A stretch of DNA of 64,000 bases, taken from positions 20,910,602-20,974,601 of the forward strand of contig JAQNBH010000011.1 in NCBI GenBank assembly GCA_028752905.1, in the 5' to 3' direction. Of the stretch, positions 11,015-23,445 are shown in pieces. A program made the translations under genes and the position numbers. Origin of the DNA: Cladorhizidae sp. MBARI D1340-BT2. Lineage: Eukaryota; Porifera; Demospongiae; Poecilosclerida; Cladorhizidae. The notes beneath the pieces were generated by a model. That model worked only from the letters and a program-made list of their open reading frames with translations. It was not told where the DNA came from and ran no database searches. Position 1 is the stretch's first letter. Every line of letters starts with the position of its first letter.

Positions 11015-13705
11015 CCTAGGTATACCCAGGCAGATGATGCAACCTAGGTATACACAGGCAGTTGATGCAACCTACGTATACCCAGGCAGCTGATGCAACC
11101 TAGGTATACCCATGCAGTTGATGCAACCTAGGTATACCCAGGGAGCTGATACAATCTAGGTATACCCAGGCAGTTGATGCAACCTAGGTATACCCAGACA
11201 GCTGATACAATCCAGGCAATTGATGCAATCTAGGTATATCCAGGCAGCTGATACAAACTAGGTATACCCAGGCAGATGAAACATCCTACGTATACCAGGC
11301 AATTGATGCAACCTAGGTATACCCAGGCAGTTGATTCAACCTAGATATACCCAGGCAGCTGATGCAACGCAGGCAGTTGATGCAACCTAGATATACTCAG
11401 GCAGTTGGTGCAACCTAGGTATACCCAGAGAGTTGATGCAACCAAGGTATACACAGGCAGTTGATCCAACCTGGGTATACCCAGGCAGTTGATGCAACCT
11501 AGGTATACCCACGCAGCTGATGCAACCTAGGTATAGCCAGGCAATTGATACAACCTAGGTATACCAGGCAGTTGATGCAACCTAGATATACTCAGGCAGT
11601 TGATGCAACCAAGGTATAGCCAGTCAATTGATGCAAACTAGGTATACCCAGGCGTTTGATGCAAGCAAGGTATACACAGGCAATTGATGCAACCTAGGTA
11701 TACCCACGTAGATGATGCAATTAGGCATACCCAAGCAGTGGATGCAACCTAGGTATTCCCAGACAGCTGATGCAACATAGGTATACCCAGGCAGTTGATG
11801 CAACCTAGGTATACCCAGGCAGCTGATGTAACCTAAGTATACACAGGCAATGGATGCAACCTAGGTATAGCCAGGCAATTGATAGAACCTAGGTATACCC
11901 AGGCAGATGATGCAACCTAGATATACCCAGACAGCTGATGCAACATAGGTATACCCAGGCAGTTGATGCAACCTAGGTATACCCAGGCAGCTGATGTAAC
12001 CTAAGAATACACAGGCCATGGATGCAACCGAGTTATAGCCAGGCATTTGATGCATACTAGGTATACTCAGGCAATTGATGTAACCTAGGTATACCCAGGC
12101 AGCTTATGCAACCTAAGTATACCCAGGAAGCTGATACAACCTAGGTATACTCAGACAGTTGATGCAACCTAGGTATACCCAGGCAGCTGATACAATCAAG
12201 GTATACCCAGGCAATTGATGGAACCTAGGTATACCCAGGCAGCTGATACAACCTAGGTATACCCAGGCAGTTAATGCAAACTAGGTATACCAAGGCAGCT
12301 GATACAATCTAGGTATACCCAGGCAATTGATGCAATCTAGTTATATCCAGGTGGCTGATGCAACCTAGATATAGTCAGGCAGTCGATGCAACCTATGTCT
12401 AACCAGACAGTTGATGCAACCAAGGTATACCCAGGCTGTTGATGCAACCTAGATATACCCAGGCATTGATGCAACCTAGGTATACCCAGGCAGCTGATGT
12501 AACCTAACAATATACAGGCAATGGATGCAACCTAGGTATAGCCAGGCAGCTGATGCATACTAGGTATACTCAGGCAATTGATGCAACCTAGGTATACCCT
12601 GGCAGCTGATGCAACCTAAGTATACCCAGGAAGCTGATACAACCTAGGTATATTCAGACAGTTGTTGCAACCTAGGTATACCCAAGCAGTTGATGCAATC
12701 TAGGTTTATCTAGGCAGTTGATGCAACATAGGTATACCCAGGCAGTTGATGCAACCTAGGTATACCCACCCAGGCAGCTGATGTAAACTAAGAATACACA
12801 GGCAATGGATGCAACCGAGGTATAGCCAGGCAACTGATACATACTAGGTATACTCAGCCAATTGATGCAACCTAGTTATACCCAGGCAGCTGATGCAACC
12901 TAGGTATACCCAGGCAGCTGATACAATCAAGGTATACCCAGGCAATTGATGGAACCTAGGTATATCCAGGCAGCTGATACAACCTAGGTATACCCAGGCA
13001 GCTGATACAATCTAGGTATACCCAGGCAATTGATGCAATCTAGGTATACCCAGGCAGCTGATACAACCTAGGTATACCCAGGCAGATGATACAAACTGGG
13101 TATACCAAGGCAGCTGATGCAATCTAGGTATACCCAGGCAGTTGATGCAACCTAGATATACTCAGGCAGTTGGTGCAACCTAGGTATACCCAGACAGTTG
13201 ATGCAACCGAGGTATAGCCAGGCAGTTGATACAACCTATGTATACCAGGCAGTTTATGCAACCTAGGTATATGTTGGTAGATGATGCAATTAGGTATACC
13301 CAAGCAGTGGATGCAACCTAGGTATACCCAGACAGCTGATGCAACATAGGTATATCCAGGCAGTTGATGCAACCTAGGTATACCCAATACCCAGGCAGCT
13401 GATATAACCTAAGAATACACAGGCAATGGATGCAACCGAGGTATAGCCAGGCATCTGATGCATACTAGGTATACTCAGGCGATTGATGCAACCTAGGTAT
13501 ACCCAGGCAGCTGATGCAACCTAAGTATACCTAGGAAGCTGATACAACCTAGGTATACTCAGACAGTTGATGCAACCTAGGTATACCCAGGCAGCTGATA
13601 CAATCAAGGTATACCCAGGCAATTGATGGAATCTAGGTTTACCCAGGCAGCTTATACAACCTAGGTAGCTGATACAACCTAGGTATACCCAGGCAGATAA
13701 TACAA

Positions 13706-13743
13706 TCTAGGTATACCCAGGCAATCCCTGGCAGTTGATTCAA
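13706..13743 (+). repeat. 38-bp chimeric monomer, beta marker 3
   Basis: Same fusion point, 2,729 bp after marker 2, again preceded by the CAGATAATACAATC monomer. Confidence 0.88.
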
Positions 13744-14227
13744 CCTAGGTATACCCAGGCAGATGATGCAACCTAGGTATACACAGGCAGTTAATGCAAC
13801 CTACGTATACCCAGGCAGCTGATGCAACCTAGGTATACCCATGCAGTTGATGCAACCTAGGTATACCCAGGCAGCTGATACAATCTAGGTTTACCCAGGC
13901 AGTTGATGCAACCTAGGTATACCCAGACAGCTGATACAATCCAGGCAATTGATGCAATCTAGGTATATCCAGACAGCTGATACAAACTAGGTATACCCAG
14001 GCAGATGATACAACCTACGTATACCCAGGCAATTGATGCAACCTAGGTATACCCAGGCAGTTGATTCAACCTAGGTATACCCAGGCAGCTGATGCAACCC
14101 AGGCAGTTGATGCAACCTAGATATACTCAGGCAGTTGGTGCAACCTAGGTATACCCAGACAGTTGATGCAACCAAGGTATACCCAGGCAGTTGATCCAAC
14201 CTGGATATACCCAGTCAGTTGATGCAA

Positions 14228-17200
14228 CCTAGGTATACCCAGGCAGCTGATGTAACATAGGTATACCCAGGCAGTTGATGCGACCTAGGTATAGCCAGGC
14301 AGCTGATGTAACCTAACAATACACAGACAATGGATGCAACCTAGGTATAGCCAGGCATCTGATGCATACTAGGTATACTCAGGCAATTGATGCAAACTAG
14401 GTATACCCTGGCAGCTGATGCAACCTAAGTATACCCAGGAAGCTGATACAACCTAGGTATATTAAGACAGTTGATGCAACCTAGGTATACCCAAGCAGTT
14501 GATGCAATCTAGGTATAACTAGGCAGTTGATGCAACCTAGGTATACCAAGGCAGCTGATACAATCAAGGTATACCCAGGCAATTGTTGGAACCTAGGTAT
14601 ACCAAGTCACCAGATACAACCTAGGTATACTCATGCAGCTGATATAACCTAGCAGTTGATGCAACCTAGGTATACCCAGGCAGTTGATAAAACCTAGGTA
14701 TATCCAGGCAGCTGATGCAACCTAGGTATACCCAGGCAGTTGATGTAACCTAGAAATACTCAGGCAGTTGATGCAACCTAGGAAGTTGATGCAACCTTGG
14801 CAGTTGATGCAACCTAGGTATACCTAGGCAATTGATGCAACCTAGGTATACCCTGGCAGCTGATGCAACCTAAGTATACCCAGGAAGCTGATACAACCTA
14901 GGTATATTAAGACAGTTGATGCAACCTAGGTATACCCAAGCAGTTGATGCAATCTAGGTATATCTAGGCAGTTGATGCAACCTAGGTATACCAAGGCAGC
15001 TGATACAATCAAGGTATACCCAGGCAATTGTTGGAACCTAGGTATACCAAGTCGCCAGATACAACATAGGTATACCCAGGCAGCTGATACAACCTAGCAA
15101 TTGATGCAACCTAGGTATACCCAGGCAGTTGATACAACCTAGGTATATCCAGGCAGCTGATGCAACCTAGGTATACCCAGGCAGTTGATGTAACCTAGAA
15201 ATACTCAGGCAGTTGATGCAACCTAAGCAGTTGATGGAACCTATGTATACCTAGGCAATTGATGCAACCTAGGTATACCCAGGCAGTTGATGAAACGTAG
15301 GTGTACCCTGGCAACTGATGCAACCTAGGTATACCCAGGCATTTGATGCAGCCTATGTATATCCAGGCAGCTGATGCAACCTAGGTATACCCAATCAGTT
15401 GATGCAACCTAGGTATACCCAGGCAGATGATACAACCCAGGCAATTGTTGCAACCTAGGTATACCCAGGCAGTTGATTTAAACTAGGTATACCCAGGCAG
15501 CTGATACAACCTAGGTATACCCACAGGCAGTTGATGCAACCTAGATATACTCAGGCAGTTGGTGCAACCTAGGTATACCCAGACAGTTGATGCAACCAAG
15601 GTATACCCAGGCAGTTGATCCAACCTGGATATACCAGTCAGTTGATGCAACCTAGGTATACCCAGGCAGCTGATGTAACATAGGTATACCCAGGCAGTTG
15701 ATGCGACCTAGGTATAGCCAGGCAGCTGATGTAACCTAACAATACACAGGCAATGGATGCAACCTAGGTATAGCCAGGCATCTGATGCATACTAGGTATA
15801 CTCAGGCAATTGATGCAACCTAGGTATAACCTGGCAGCTGATGCAACCTAAGTATACCCAGGAAGCTGATACAACCTAGGTATATTAAGACAGTTGATGC
15901 AACCTAGGTATACCCAAGCAGTTGATGCAATCTAGGTATATCTAGGCAGTTGATGCAACCTAGGTATACCAAGGCAGCTGATACAATCAAGGTATACCCA
16001 GGCAATTGTTGGAACCTAGGTATACCAAGTCGCCAGATACAACCTAGGTATACCCAGGCAGCTGATACAACCTAGCATTTGATGCAACCTAGGTATACCC
16101 AGGCAGTTGATACAACCTAGGTATATCCAGGCAGCTGATGCAACCTAGGTATACCCAGGCAGTTGATGTAACCTAGAAATACTCAGGCAGTTGATGCAAC
16201 CTAGGCAGTTGATGCAACCTAGGCAGTTGATGCAACCTAGGTATACCTAGGCAGTTGATGCAACCTAGGTATACCCAGGCAGTTGATGAAACGTAGGTGT
16301 ACCCTGGCAGCTGATGCAACCTAGGTATACCCAGGCATTTGATGCAGCCTATGTATATCCAGGCAGCTGATGCAACCTAGGTATACCCAAGCAGTTGATG
16401 CAACCTAAGTATACCCAGGCAGTTGTTGCAATCTGGGTACATACTCAGACAGTTGATGCAACCTAGGTGTAAAGAGACAGTTGATTCAACCTAGGTATAG
16501 CCAGGTAGTTGTTTCAACCTAGGTTTACCCGGGCAGTTGATGCAACCTAGGTATAGCCAGGCAGTTGATGCAACCTAAATATAGCCAGGCAGTGATATAA
16601 CCTAGGCTATACACAGGCAGTTGATGCAACCTAGGTATAGCCAGGCAGTTAATGCAACCTAGGTATACTCAGGCAGTTGATGCAATCTAGGTATTACCAG
16701 GCAGTTGATGCATCCTAGGGATACCCAGGCAGTTGATGCAACTAGGTATACCTATGCAGCTGATGTAATTTAGGTATACCCAAGCAGTTGATGCAACCTA
16801 GGTATATCCAGGCATTTGAAGCAACCTAGGTATAGCCTGGCAGTTGATACAACCTAGGTATACCCAGTCAGTTGTTGCAAACTAGGTATAGCCAGGCAGT
16901 TGATGCAACCTAGGTATACCCAGGCAGTTGATGCAAACTATGTATAGCCAGGCACCTGATGCAACCTAAGTATAGCCAGGCAGTGATGCAACGTAGGTAC
17001 ACCCAGGCAGTTGATGAAACCTAGGATACCCAGGCAGTTGAATCAACCTAGTTATACACAGGCAGTTGAAGCAACCTAGGTATACCCAGGCAGTTGATGC
17101 AATCTATGTATACCCAGGCAGCTGATGCAACCTAGGTATACCCTTGCAGTTGATGCAACCTAGGTATACCCAGGCAGTTGATGCAACCTAGGTAAACCTA

Positions 17201-17442
17201 GGAAGCTGAATCATCAACCTAGGTATACCCAGGCAGTTGATGCAACATATGTATGCCCAGGCAGCTGATACAATCTAGGTATACCCAGGCAGTTGATGCA
17301 ACCTAGGTATACACAGGCAGCTGATACAATCTAGGTATACCCAGGCAATTGATGCAATCTAGGTATACCCAGGCAGCTGATACAACCTAGGTATACCCAG
17401 GCAGATGATACAACCTAGGTATACCAAGGCAGCTGATGCAAT
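14228..17442 (+). repeat. alpha-class block, second copy of 4.4-7.7 kb
   Basis: Collinear with 4,400-7,735. Anchors at an offset of exactly 9,828 are GATGCGACC (4,452 and 14,280), the GTCGCCAG site which reads GTCACCAG here (4,778 and 14,606), and GATCTAACC/GATCCAACC (5,791 and 15,619). After the rearranged part near 6.1-6.6 kb the offset is 9,735 (GGTGTAAAGAGACAG, 6,731 and 16,466). Copy 2 keeps a GTCGCCAG unit near 16,029 that copy 1 lacks, while copy 1 has the 277-bp duplication. The match continues beyond this block into beta sequence. Confidence 0.82.
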
Positions 17443-18041
17443 CTAGGTATACCCAGGCAGTTGATGCAACCTAGATATACTCAGGCAGTTGGTGCAACCT
17501 AGGTATACCCAGACAGTTGATGCAACCAAGGTATACCCAGGCAGTTGATCCAACCTGGGTATACCCAGTCAGTTGATGCAACCTAGGTATACCCACGCAG
17601 CTGATACAACCTAGGTATAGCCAGGCAGTTCATACAACCTATGTATACCAGGCAGTTGATGCAACCTAGGTATATGCAGGTAGATGATGCAATTAGGTAT
17701 ACCCAAGCAGTGGATGCAACCTAGGTATACCCAGACAGCTGATGCAACATAGGTATACCCAGGCAGTTGATGCAACCTAGGTATACCCAGGCAGCTGATG
17801 TAAACTAAGAATACACAGGCAATGGATGCAACCGAGGTATAGCCAGGCATCTGATGCATACTAGGTATACTCAGGCAATTGATGCAACCTAGGTATACCC
17901 AGGCAGCTGATGCAACCTAAGTATACCTAGGAAGCTGATACAACCTAGGTATACTCAGACAGTTGATGCAACCTAGGTATACCCAGGCAGCTGATACAAT
18001 CAAGGTATACCCAGGCAATTGATGGAATCTAGGTATACCCA
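17443..18041 (+). repeat. beta-class sequence preceding the 2,193-bp duplication
   Basis: Collinear with 7,736-8,334 at an offset of 9,707, including the GATACAACCTATG monomer, the 27-bp monomer (GTATACCAGG), the GGTAGATGATGCAATTAGG monomers and the GGCAATGGATGCAACCGAGG monomer. It shows that the 9.7-9.8-kb segmental duplication carries both alpha and beta classes. No gene is visible. Confidence 0.78.
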
Positions 18042-18101
18042 GGCAGCTGATATAACCTAGGTAGCTGATACAACCTAGGTATACCTAGGCAGATAATACA
18101 A

Positions 18102-18139
18102 TCTAGGTATACCCAGGCAATCCCTGGCAGTTGATTCAA
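18102..18139 (+). repeat. 38-bp chimeric monomer, beta marker 4
   Basis: Same CAATCCCTGG fusion point, 4,396 bp after marker 3; the intervening alpha block accounts for the larger distance. Confidence 0.88.
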
Positions 18140-18594
18140 CCTAGGTATACCCAGGCAGATGATGCAACCTAGGTATACACAGGCAGTTGATGCAACCTAC
18201 GTATACCCAGGCAGCTGATGCAACCTAGGTATACCCATGCAGTTGATGCAACCTAGGTATACCCAGGCAGCTGATACAATCTAGGTATACCCAGGCAGTT
18301 GATGCAACCTAGGTATACCCAGACAGCTGATACAATCCAGGCAATTGATGCAATCTAGGTATATCCAGGCAGCTGATACAACCTAGGTATACCCAGGCAG
18401 ATGAAACATCCTACGTATACCAGGCAATTGATGCAACCTAGGTATACCCAGGCAGTTGATTCAACCTAGATATACCCAGGCAGCTGATGCAACCCAGGCA
18501 GTTGATGCAACCTAGATATACTCAGGCAGTTGGTGCAACCTAGGTATACCCAGAGAGTTGATGCAACCAAGGTATACACAGGCAGTTGATCCAA

Positions 18595-18610
18595 CCTGGG
18601 TATACCCAGG
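18595..18610. other. perfect 16-bp palindrome, CCTGGG form
   Basis: CCTGGGTATACCCAGG is its own reverse complement. It arises from the consensus by an A-to-G change at monomer position 4. The same monomer (preceded by GATCCAA) gives perfect palindromes at 11,470-11,485, 20,788-20,803, 23,568-23,583, 26,203-26,218, 29,278-29,293 and 49,755-49,770. Confidence 0.9.
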
Positions 18611-20234
18611 CAGTTGATGCAACCTAGGTATACCCACACAGCTGATGCAACCTAGGTATAGCCAGGCAATTGATACAAACTAGGTATACCAGGCAGTTGA
18701 TGCAACCTAGATATACTCAGGCAGTTGATGCAACCTAGGTATAGCCAGTCAATTGATGCAAACTAGGTATACCCAGGCGTTTGATGCAAGCAAGGTATAC
18801 ACAGGCAATTGATGCAACCTAGGTATACCCACGTAGATGATGCAATTAGGCATACCCAAGCAGTGGATGCAACCTAGGTATTCCCAGACAGCTGATGCAA
18901 CATAGGTATACCCAGGCAGTTGATGCAACCTAGGTATACCCAGGCAGCTGATGTAACCTAAGTATACACAGGCAATGGATGCAACCTAGGTATAGCCAGG
19001 CAATTGATAGAACCTAGGTATACCCAGGCAGATGATGCAACCTAGATATACCCAGACAGCTGATGCAACATAGGTATACCCAGGCAGTTGATGCAACCTA
19101 GGTATACCCAGGCAGCTGATGTAACCTAAGAATACACAGGCCATGGATGCAACCGAGTTATAGCCAGGCATTTGATGCATACTAGGTATACTCAGGCAAT
19201 TGATGTAACCTAGGTATACCCAGGCAGCTGATGCAACCTAAGTGTACCCAGGAAGCTGATACAACCTAGGTATACCCAGGCAGCTGATACAATCTAGGTA
19301 TACCCAGGCATTTGATGGAACCTAGGTATACCCAGGCAGCTGATACAACCTAGGTATACCCAGGCAGTTAATGCAAACTAGGTATACCAAGGCAGCTGAT
19401 ACAATCTAGGTATACCCAGGCAATTGATGCAATCTAGTTATACCCAGGTGGCTGATGCAACCTAGATATAGTCAGGCAGTCGATGCAACCTATGTATAAC
19501 CAGACAGTTGATGCAACCAAGGTATACCCAGGCTGTTGATGCAACCTAGGTATACCCAGGCAGTTGATGCAACCTAGGTATACCCAGGCAGCTGATGTAA
19601 CCTAACAATATACAGGCAATGGATGCAACCTAGGTATAGCCAGGCAGCTGATGCATACTAGGTATACTCAGGCAATTGATGCAACCTAGGTATACCCTGG
19701 CAGCTGATGCAACCTAAGTATACCCAGGAAGCTGATACAACCTAGGTATATTCAGACAGTTGTTGCAACCTAGGTATACCCAAGCAGTTGATGCAATCTA
19801 GGTATATCTAGGCAGTTGATGCAACATAGGTATACCCAGGCAGTTGATGCAACCTAGGTATACCCACCCAGGCAGCTGATGTAAACTAAGAATACACAGG
19901 CAATGGATGCAACCGAGGTATAGCCAGGCAACTGATACATACTAGGTATACTCAGCCAATTGATGCAACCTAGGTATATCCAGGCAGCTGATGCAACCTA
20001 GGTATACCCAGGCAGCTGATACAATCAAGGTATACCCAGGCAATTGATGGAACCTAGGTATATCCAGGCAGCTGATACAACCTAGGTATACCCAGGCAGC
20101 TGATACAATCTAGGTATACCCTGGCAATTGTTGCAATCTAGGTATACCCAGGCAGCCGATACAACCTAGGTATACCCAGGCAGATGATACAACCTAGGTA
20201 TACCAAGGCAGCTGATGCAATCTAGGTATACCCA

Positions 20235-22427
20235 GGCAGCTGATATAACCTTGGTAGCTGATACAACCTAGGTATACCTAGGCAGATAATACAATCTAGG
20301 TATACCCAGGCAATCCCTGGCAGTTGATTCAACCTAGGTATACCCAGGCAGATGATGCAACCTAGGTATACACAGGCAGTTGATGCAACCTACGTATACC
20401 CAGGCAGCTGATGCAACCTAGGTATACCCATGCAGTTGATGCAACCTAGGTATACCCAGGCAGCTGATACAATCTAGGTATACCCAGGCAGTTGATGCAA
20501 CCTAGGTATACCCAGACAGCTGATACAATCCAGGCAATTGATGCAATCTAGGTATATCCAGGCAGCTGATACAACCTAGGTATACCCAGGCAGATGAAAC
20601 ATCCTACGTATACCAGGCAATTGATGCAACCTAGGTACACCCAGGCAGTTGATTCAACCTAGATATACCCAGGCAGCTGATGCAACCCAGGCAGTTGATG
20701 CAACCTAGATATACTCAGGCAGTTGGTGCAACCTAGGTATACCCAGAGAGTTGATGCAACCAAGGTATACACAGGCAGTTGATCCAACCTGGGTATACCC
20801 AGGCAGTTGATGCAACCTAGGTATACCCACACAGCTGATGCAACCTAGGTATAGCCAGGCAATTGATACAAACTAGGTATACCAGGCAGTTGATGCAACC
20901 TAGATATACTCAGGCAGTTGATGCAACCTAGGTATAGCCAGTCAATTGATGCAAACTAGGTATACCCAGGCATTTGATGCAAGCAAGGTATACACAGGCA
21001 ATTGATGCAACCTAGGTATACCCACGTAGATGATGCAATTAGGCATACCCAAGCAGTGGATGCAACCTAGGTATTCCCAGACAGCTGATGCAACATAGGT
21101 ATACCCAGGCAGTTGATGCAACCTAGGTATACCCAGGCAGCTGATGTAACCTAAGTATACACAGGCAATGGATGCAACCTAGGTATAGCCAGGCAATTGA
21201 TAGAACCTAGGTATACCCAGGCAGATGATGCAACCTAGATATACCCAGACAGCTGATGCAACATAGGTATACCCAGGCAGTTGATGCAACCTAGGTATAC
21301 CCAGGCAGCTGATGTAACCTAAGAATACACAGGCCATGGATGCAACCGAGTTATAGCCAGGCATTTGATGCATACTAGGTATACTCAGGCAATTGATGTA
21401 ACCTAGGTATACCCAGGCAGCTGATGCAACCTAAGTGTACCCAGGAAGCTGATACAACCTAGGTATACCCAGGCAGCTGATACAATCTAGGTATACCCAG
21501 GCATTTGATGGAACCTAGGTATACCCAGGCAGCTGATACAACCTAGGTATACCCAGGCAGTTAATGCAAACTAGGTATACCAAGGCAGCTGATACAATCT
21601 AGGTATACCCAGGCAATTGATGCAATCTAGTTATACCCAGGTGGCTGATGCAACCTAGATATAGTCAGGCAGTCGATGCAACCTATGTATAACCAGACAG
21701 TTGATGCAACCAAGGTATACCCAGGCTGTTGATGCAACCTAGGTATACCCAGGCAGTTGATGCAACCTAGGTATACCCAGGCAGCTGATGTAACCTAACA
21801 ATATACAGGCAATGGATGCAACCTAGGTATAGCCAGGCAGCTGATGCATACTAGGTATACTCAGGCAATTGATGCAACCTAGGTATACCCTGGCAGCTGA
21901 TGCAACCTAAGTATACCCAGGAAGCTGATACAACCTAGGTATATTCAGACAGTTGTTGCAACCTAGGTATACCCAAGCAGTTGATGCAATCTAGGTATAT
22001 CTAGGCAGTTGATGCAACATAGGTATACCCAGGCAGTTGATGCAACCTAGGTATACCCACCCAGGCAGCTGATGTAAACTAAGAATACACAGGCAATGGA
22101 TGCAACCGAGGTATAGCCAGGCAACTGATACATACTAGGTATACTCAGCCAATTGATGCAACCTAGGTATATCCAGGCAGCTGATGCAACCTAGGTATAC
22201 CCAGGCAGCTGATACAATCAAGGTATACCCAGGCAATTGATGGAACCTAGGTATATCCAGGCAGCTGATACAACCTAGGTATACCCAGGCAGCTGATACA
22301 ATCTAGGTATACCCTGGCAATTGTTGCAATCTAGGTATACCCAGGCAGCCGATACAACCTAGGTATACCCAGGCAGATGATACAACCTAGGTATACCAAG
22401 GCAGCTGATGCAATCTAGGTATACCCA
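20235..22427 (+). repeat. 2,193-bp tandem duplication, copy 2
   Basis: Second copy of 18,042-20,234. The left junction lies inside a shared TCTAGGTATACCCAGG stretch near 20,221-20,236. The right junction lies inside the same motif near 22,414-22,429, after which the sequence changes to GAAGTTGATGCAACCTAG. Both breakpoints therefore sit within identical monomer sequence, as expected for homologous unequal exchange. Confidence 0.92.
20295..20332 (+). repeat. 38-bp chimeric monomer, beta marker 5
   Basis: Same fusion point, exactly 2,193 bp after marker 4; it belongs to copy 2 of the tandem duplication. Confidence 0.88.
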
Positions 22428-23445
22428 GGAAGTTGATGCAACCTAGATATACTCAGGCAGTTGGTGCAACCTAGGTATACCCAGACAGTTGATGCAACCA
22501 AGGTATACCCAGGCAGTTGATCCAACCTGGGTATACCCAGTCACTTGATGCAACCTAGGTATACCCACACAGCTGATGCAACCTAGGTATAGCCAGGCAG
22601 TTGATACAACCTATGTATACCAGGCAGTTTATGCAACCTAGGTATATGCTGGTAGATGATGCAATTAGGTATACCCAAGCAGTGGATGCAACCTAGGTAT
22701 ACCCAGACAGCTGATGCAACATAGGTATAACCAGGCAGTTGATGCAACCTAGGTATACCCAGGCAGCTGATATAACCTAAGAATACACAGGCAATGGATG
22801 CAACCGAGGTATAGCCAGGCATCTGATGCATACTAGGTATACTCAGGCGATTGATGCAACCTAGGTATACCCAGGCAGCTGATGCAACCTAAGTATACCT
22901 AGGAAGCTGATACAACCTAGGTATACTCAGACAGTTGATGCAACCTAGGTATACCCAGGCAGCTGATACAATCAAGGTATACCCAGGCAATTGATGGAAT
23001 CTAGGTATACCCAGGCAGCTGATACAACCTAGGTAGCTGATACAACCTAGGTATACCCAGGCAGATAATACAATCTAGGTATACCCAGGCAATCCCTGGC
23101 AGTTGATTCAACCTAGGTATACCCAGGCAGATGATGCAACCTAGGTATACACAGGCAGTTGATGCAACCTACGTATACCCAGGCAGCTGATGCAACCTAG
23201 ATATACCCATGCAGTTGATGCAACCTAGGTATACCCAGGCAGCTGATACAATCTAGGTTTACCCAGGCAGTTGATGCAACCTAGGTATACCCAGACAGCT
23301 GATACAATCCAGGCAATTGATGCAATCTAGGTATATCCAGACAGCTGATACAACCTAGGTATACCCAGGCAGATGATACAACCTACGTATACCCAGGCAA
23401 TTGATGCAACCTAGGTATACCCAGGCAGTTGATTCAACCTAGGTA
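22428..23445 (+). repeat. beta-class monomers between two segmental duplications
   Basis: Beta series with GATGATGCAATTAGG, GGCAATGGATGCAACCGAGG and a 38-bp chimera at 23,074. It resembles 10,330-11,350 and 25,120-26,100. No gene or unique sequence is visible. Confidence 0.75.
23074..23111 (+). repeat. 38-bp chimeric monomer, beta marker 6
   Basis: Same CAATCCCTGG fusion point, 2,779 bp after marker 5. Confidence 0.88.

Larger units (their letters stand above)
7736..14227 (+). repeat. beta-class region, three successive ~2.6-2.7-kb blocks
   Basis: The sequence changes to a different monomer series. Its signatures are a 38-bp chimeric monomer (starts 8,395, 10,977 and 13,706, spacing 2,582 and 2,729), AAACATCC (8,641 and 11,279), GATGATGCAATTAGG, CCATGGATGCAACCGAG (near 9,351 and 12,016) and a 32-bp monomer with CCCACCCAGG (near 9,960 and 12,768). 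Blocks differ by gains and losses of whole monomers. Minus-strand open frames of 64-87 codons recur at matching places in each block and are repeat artefacts. Confidence 0.8.
18042..20234 (+). repeat. 2,193-bp tandem duplication, copy 1
   Basis: Repeats with a constant offset of 2,193 to 20,235-22,427 (for example GGTAGCTGATACAACC at 18,060 and 20,253, and the 38-bp chimera at 18,102 and 20,295). Reading both copies side by side I noticed about three substitutions: CTAGG/CTTGG near 18,057/20,250, GTATACCC/GTACACCC near 18,440/20,635, and GGCGTTTG/GGCATTTG near 18,778/20,970. I saw no indel. This is the least diverged large duplication in the window, hence probably the youngest (inference). 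Confidence 0.92.

Noticed and set aside
18042..22427. Assembly error duplicating 2,193 bp
   Set aside because: It cannot be excluded without reads, but the few differences between copies and the breakpoints inside identical monomer sequence fit a real tandem duplication equally well; it is kept as a feature with that caveat.
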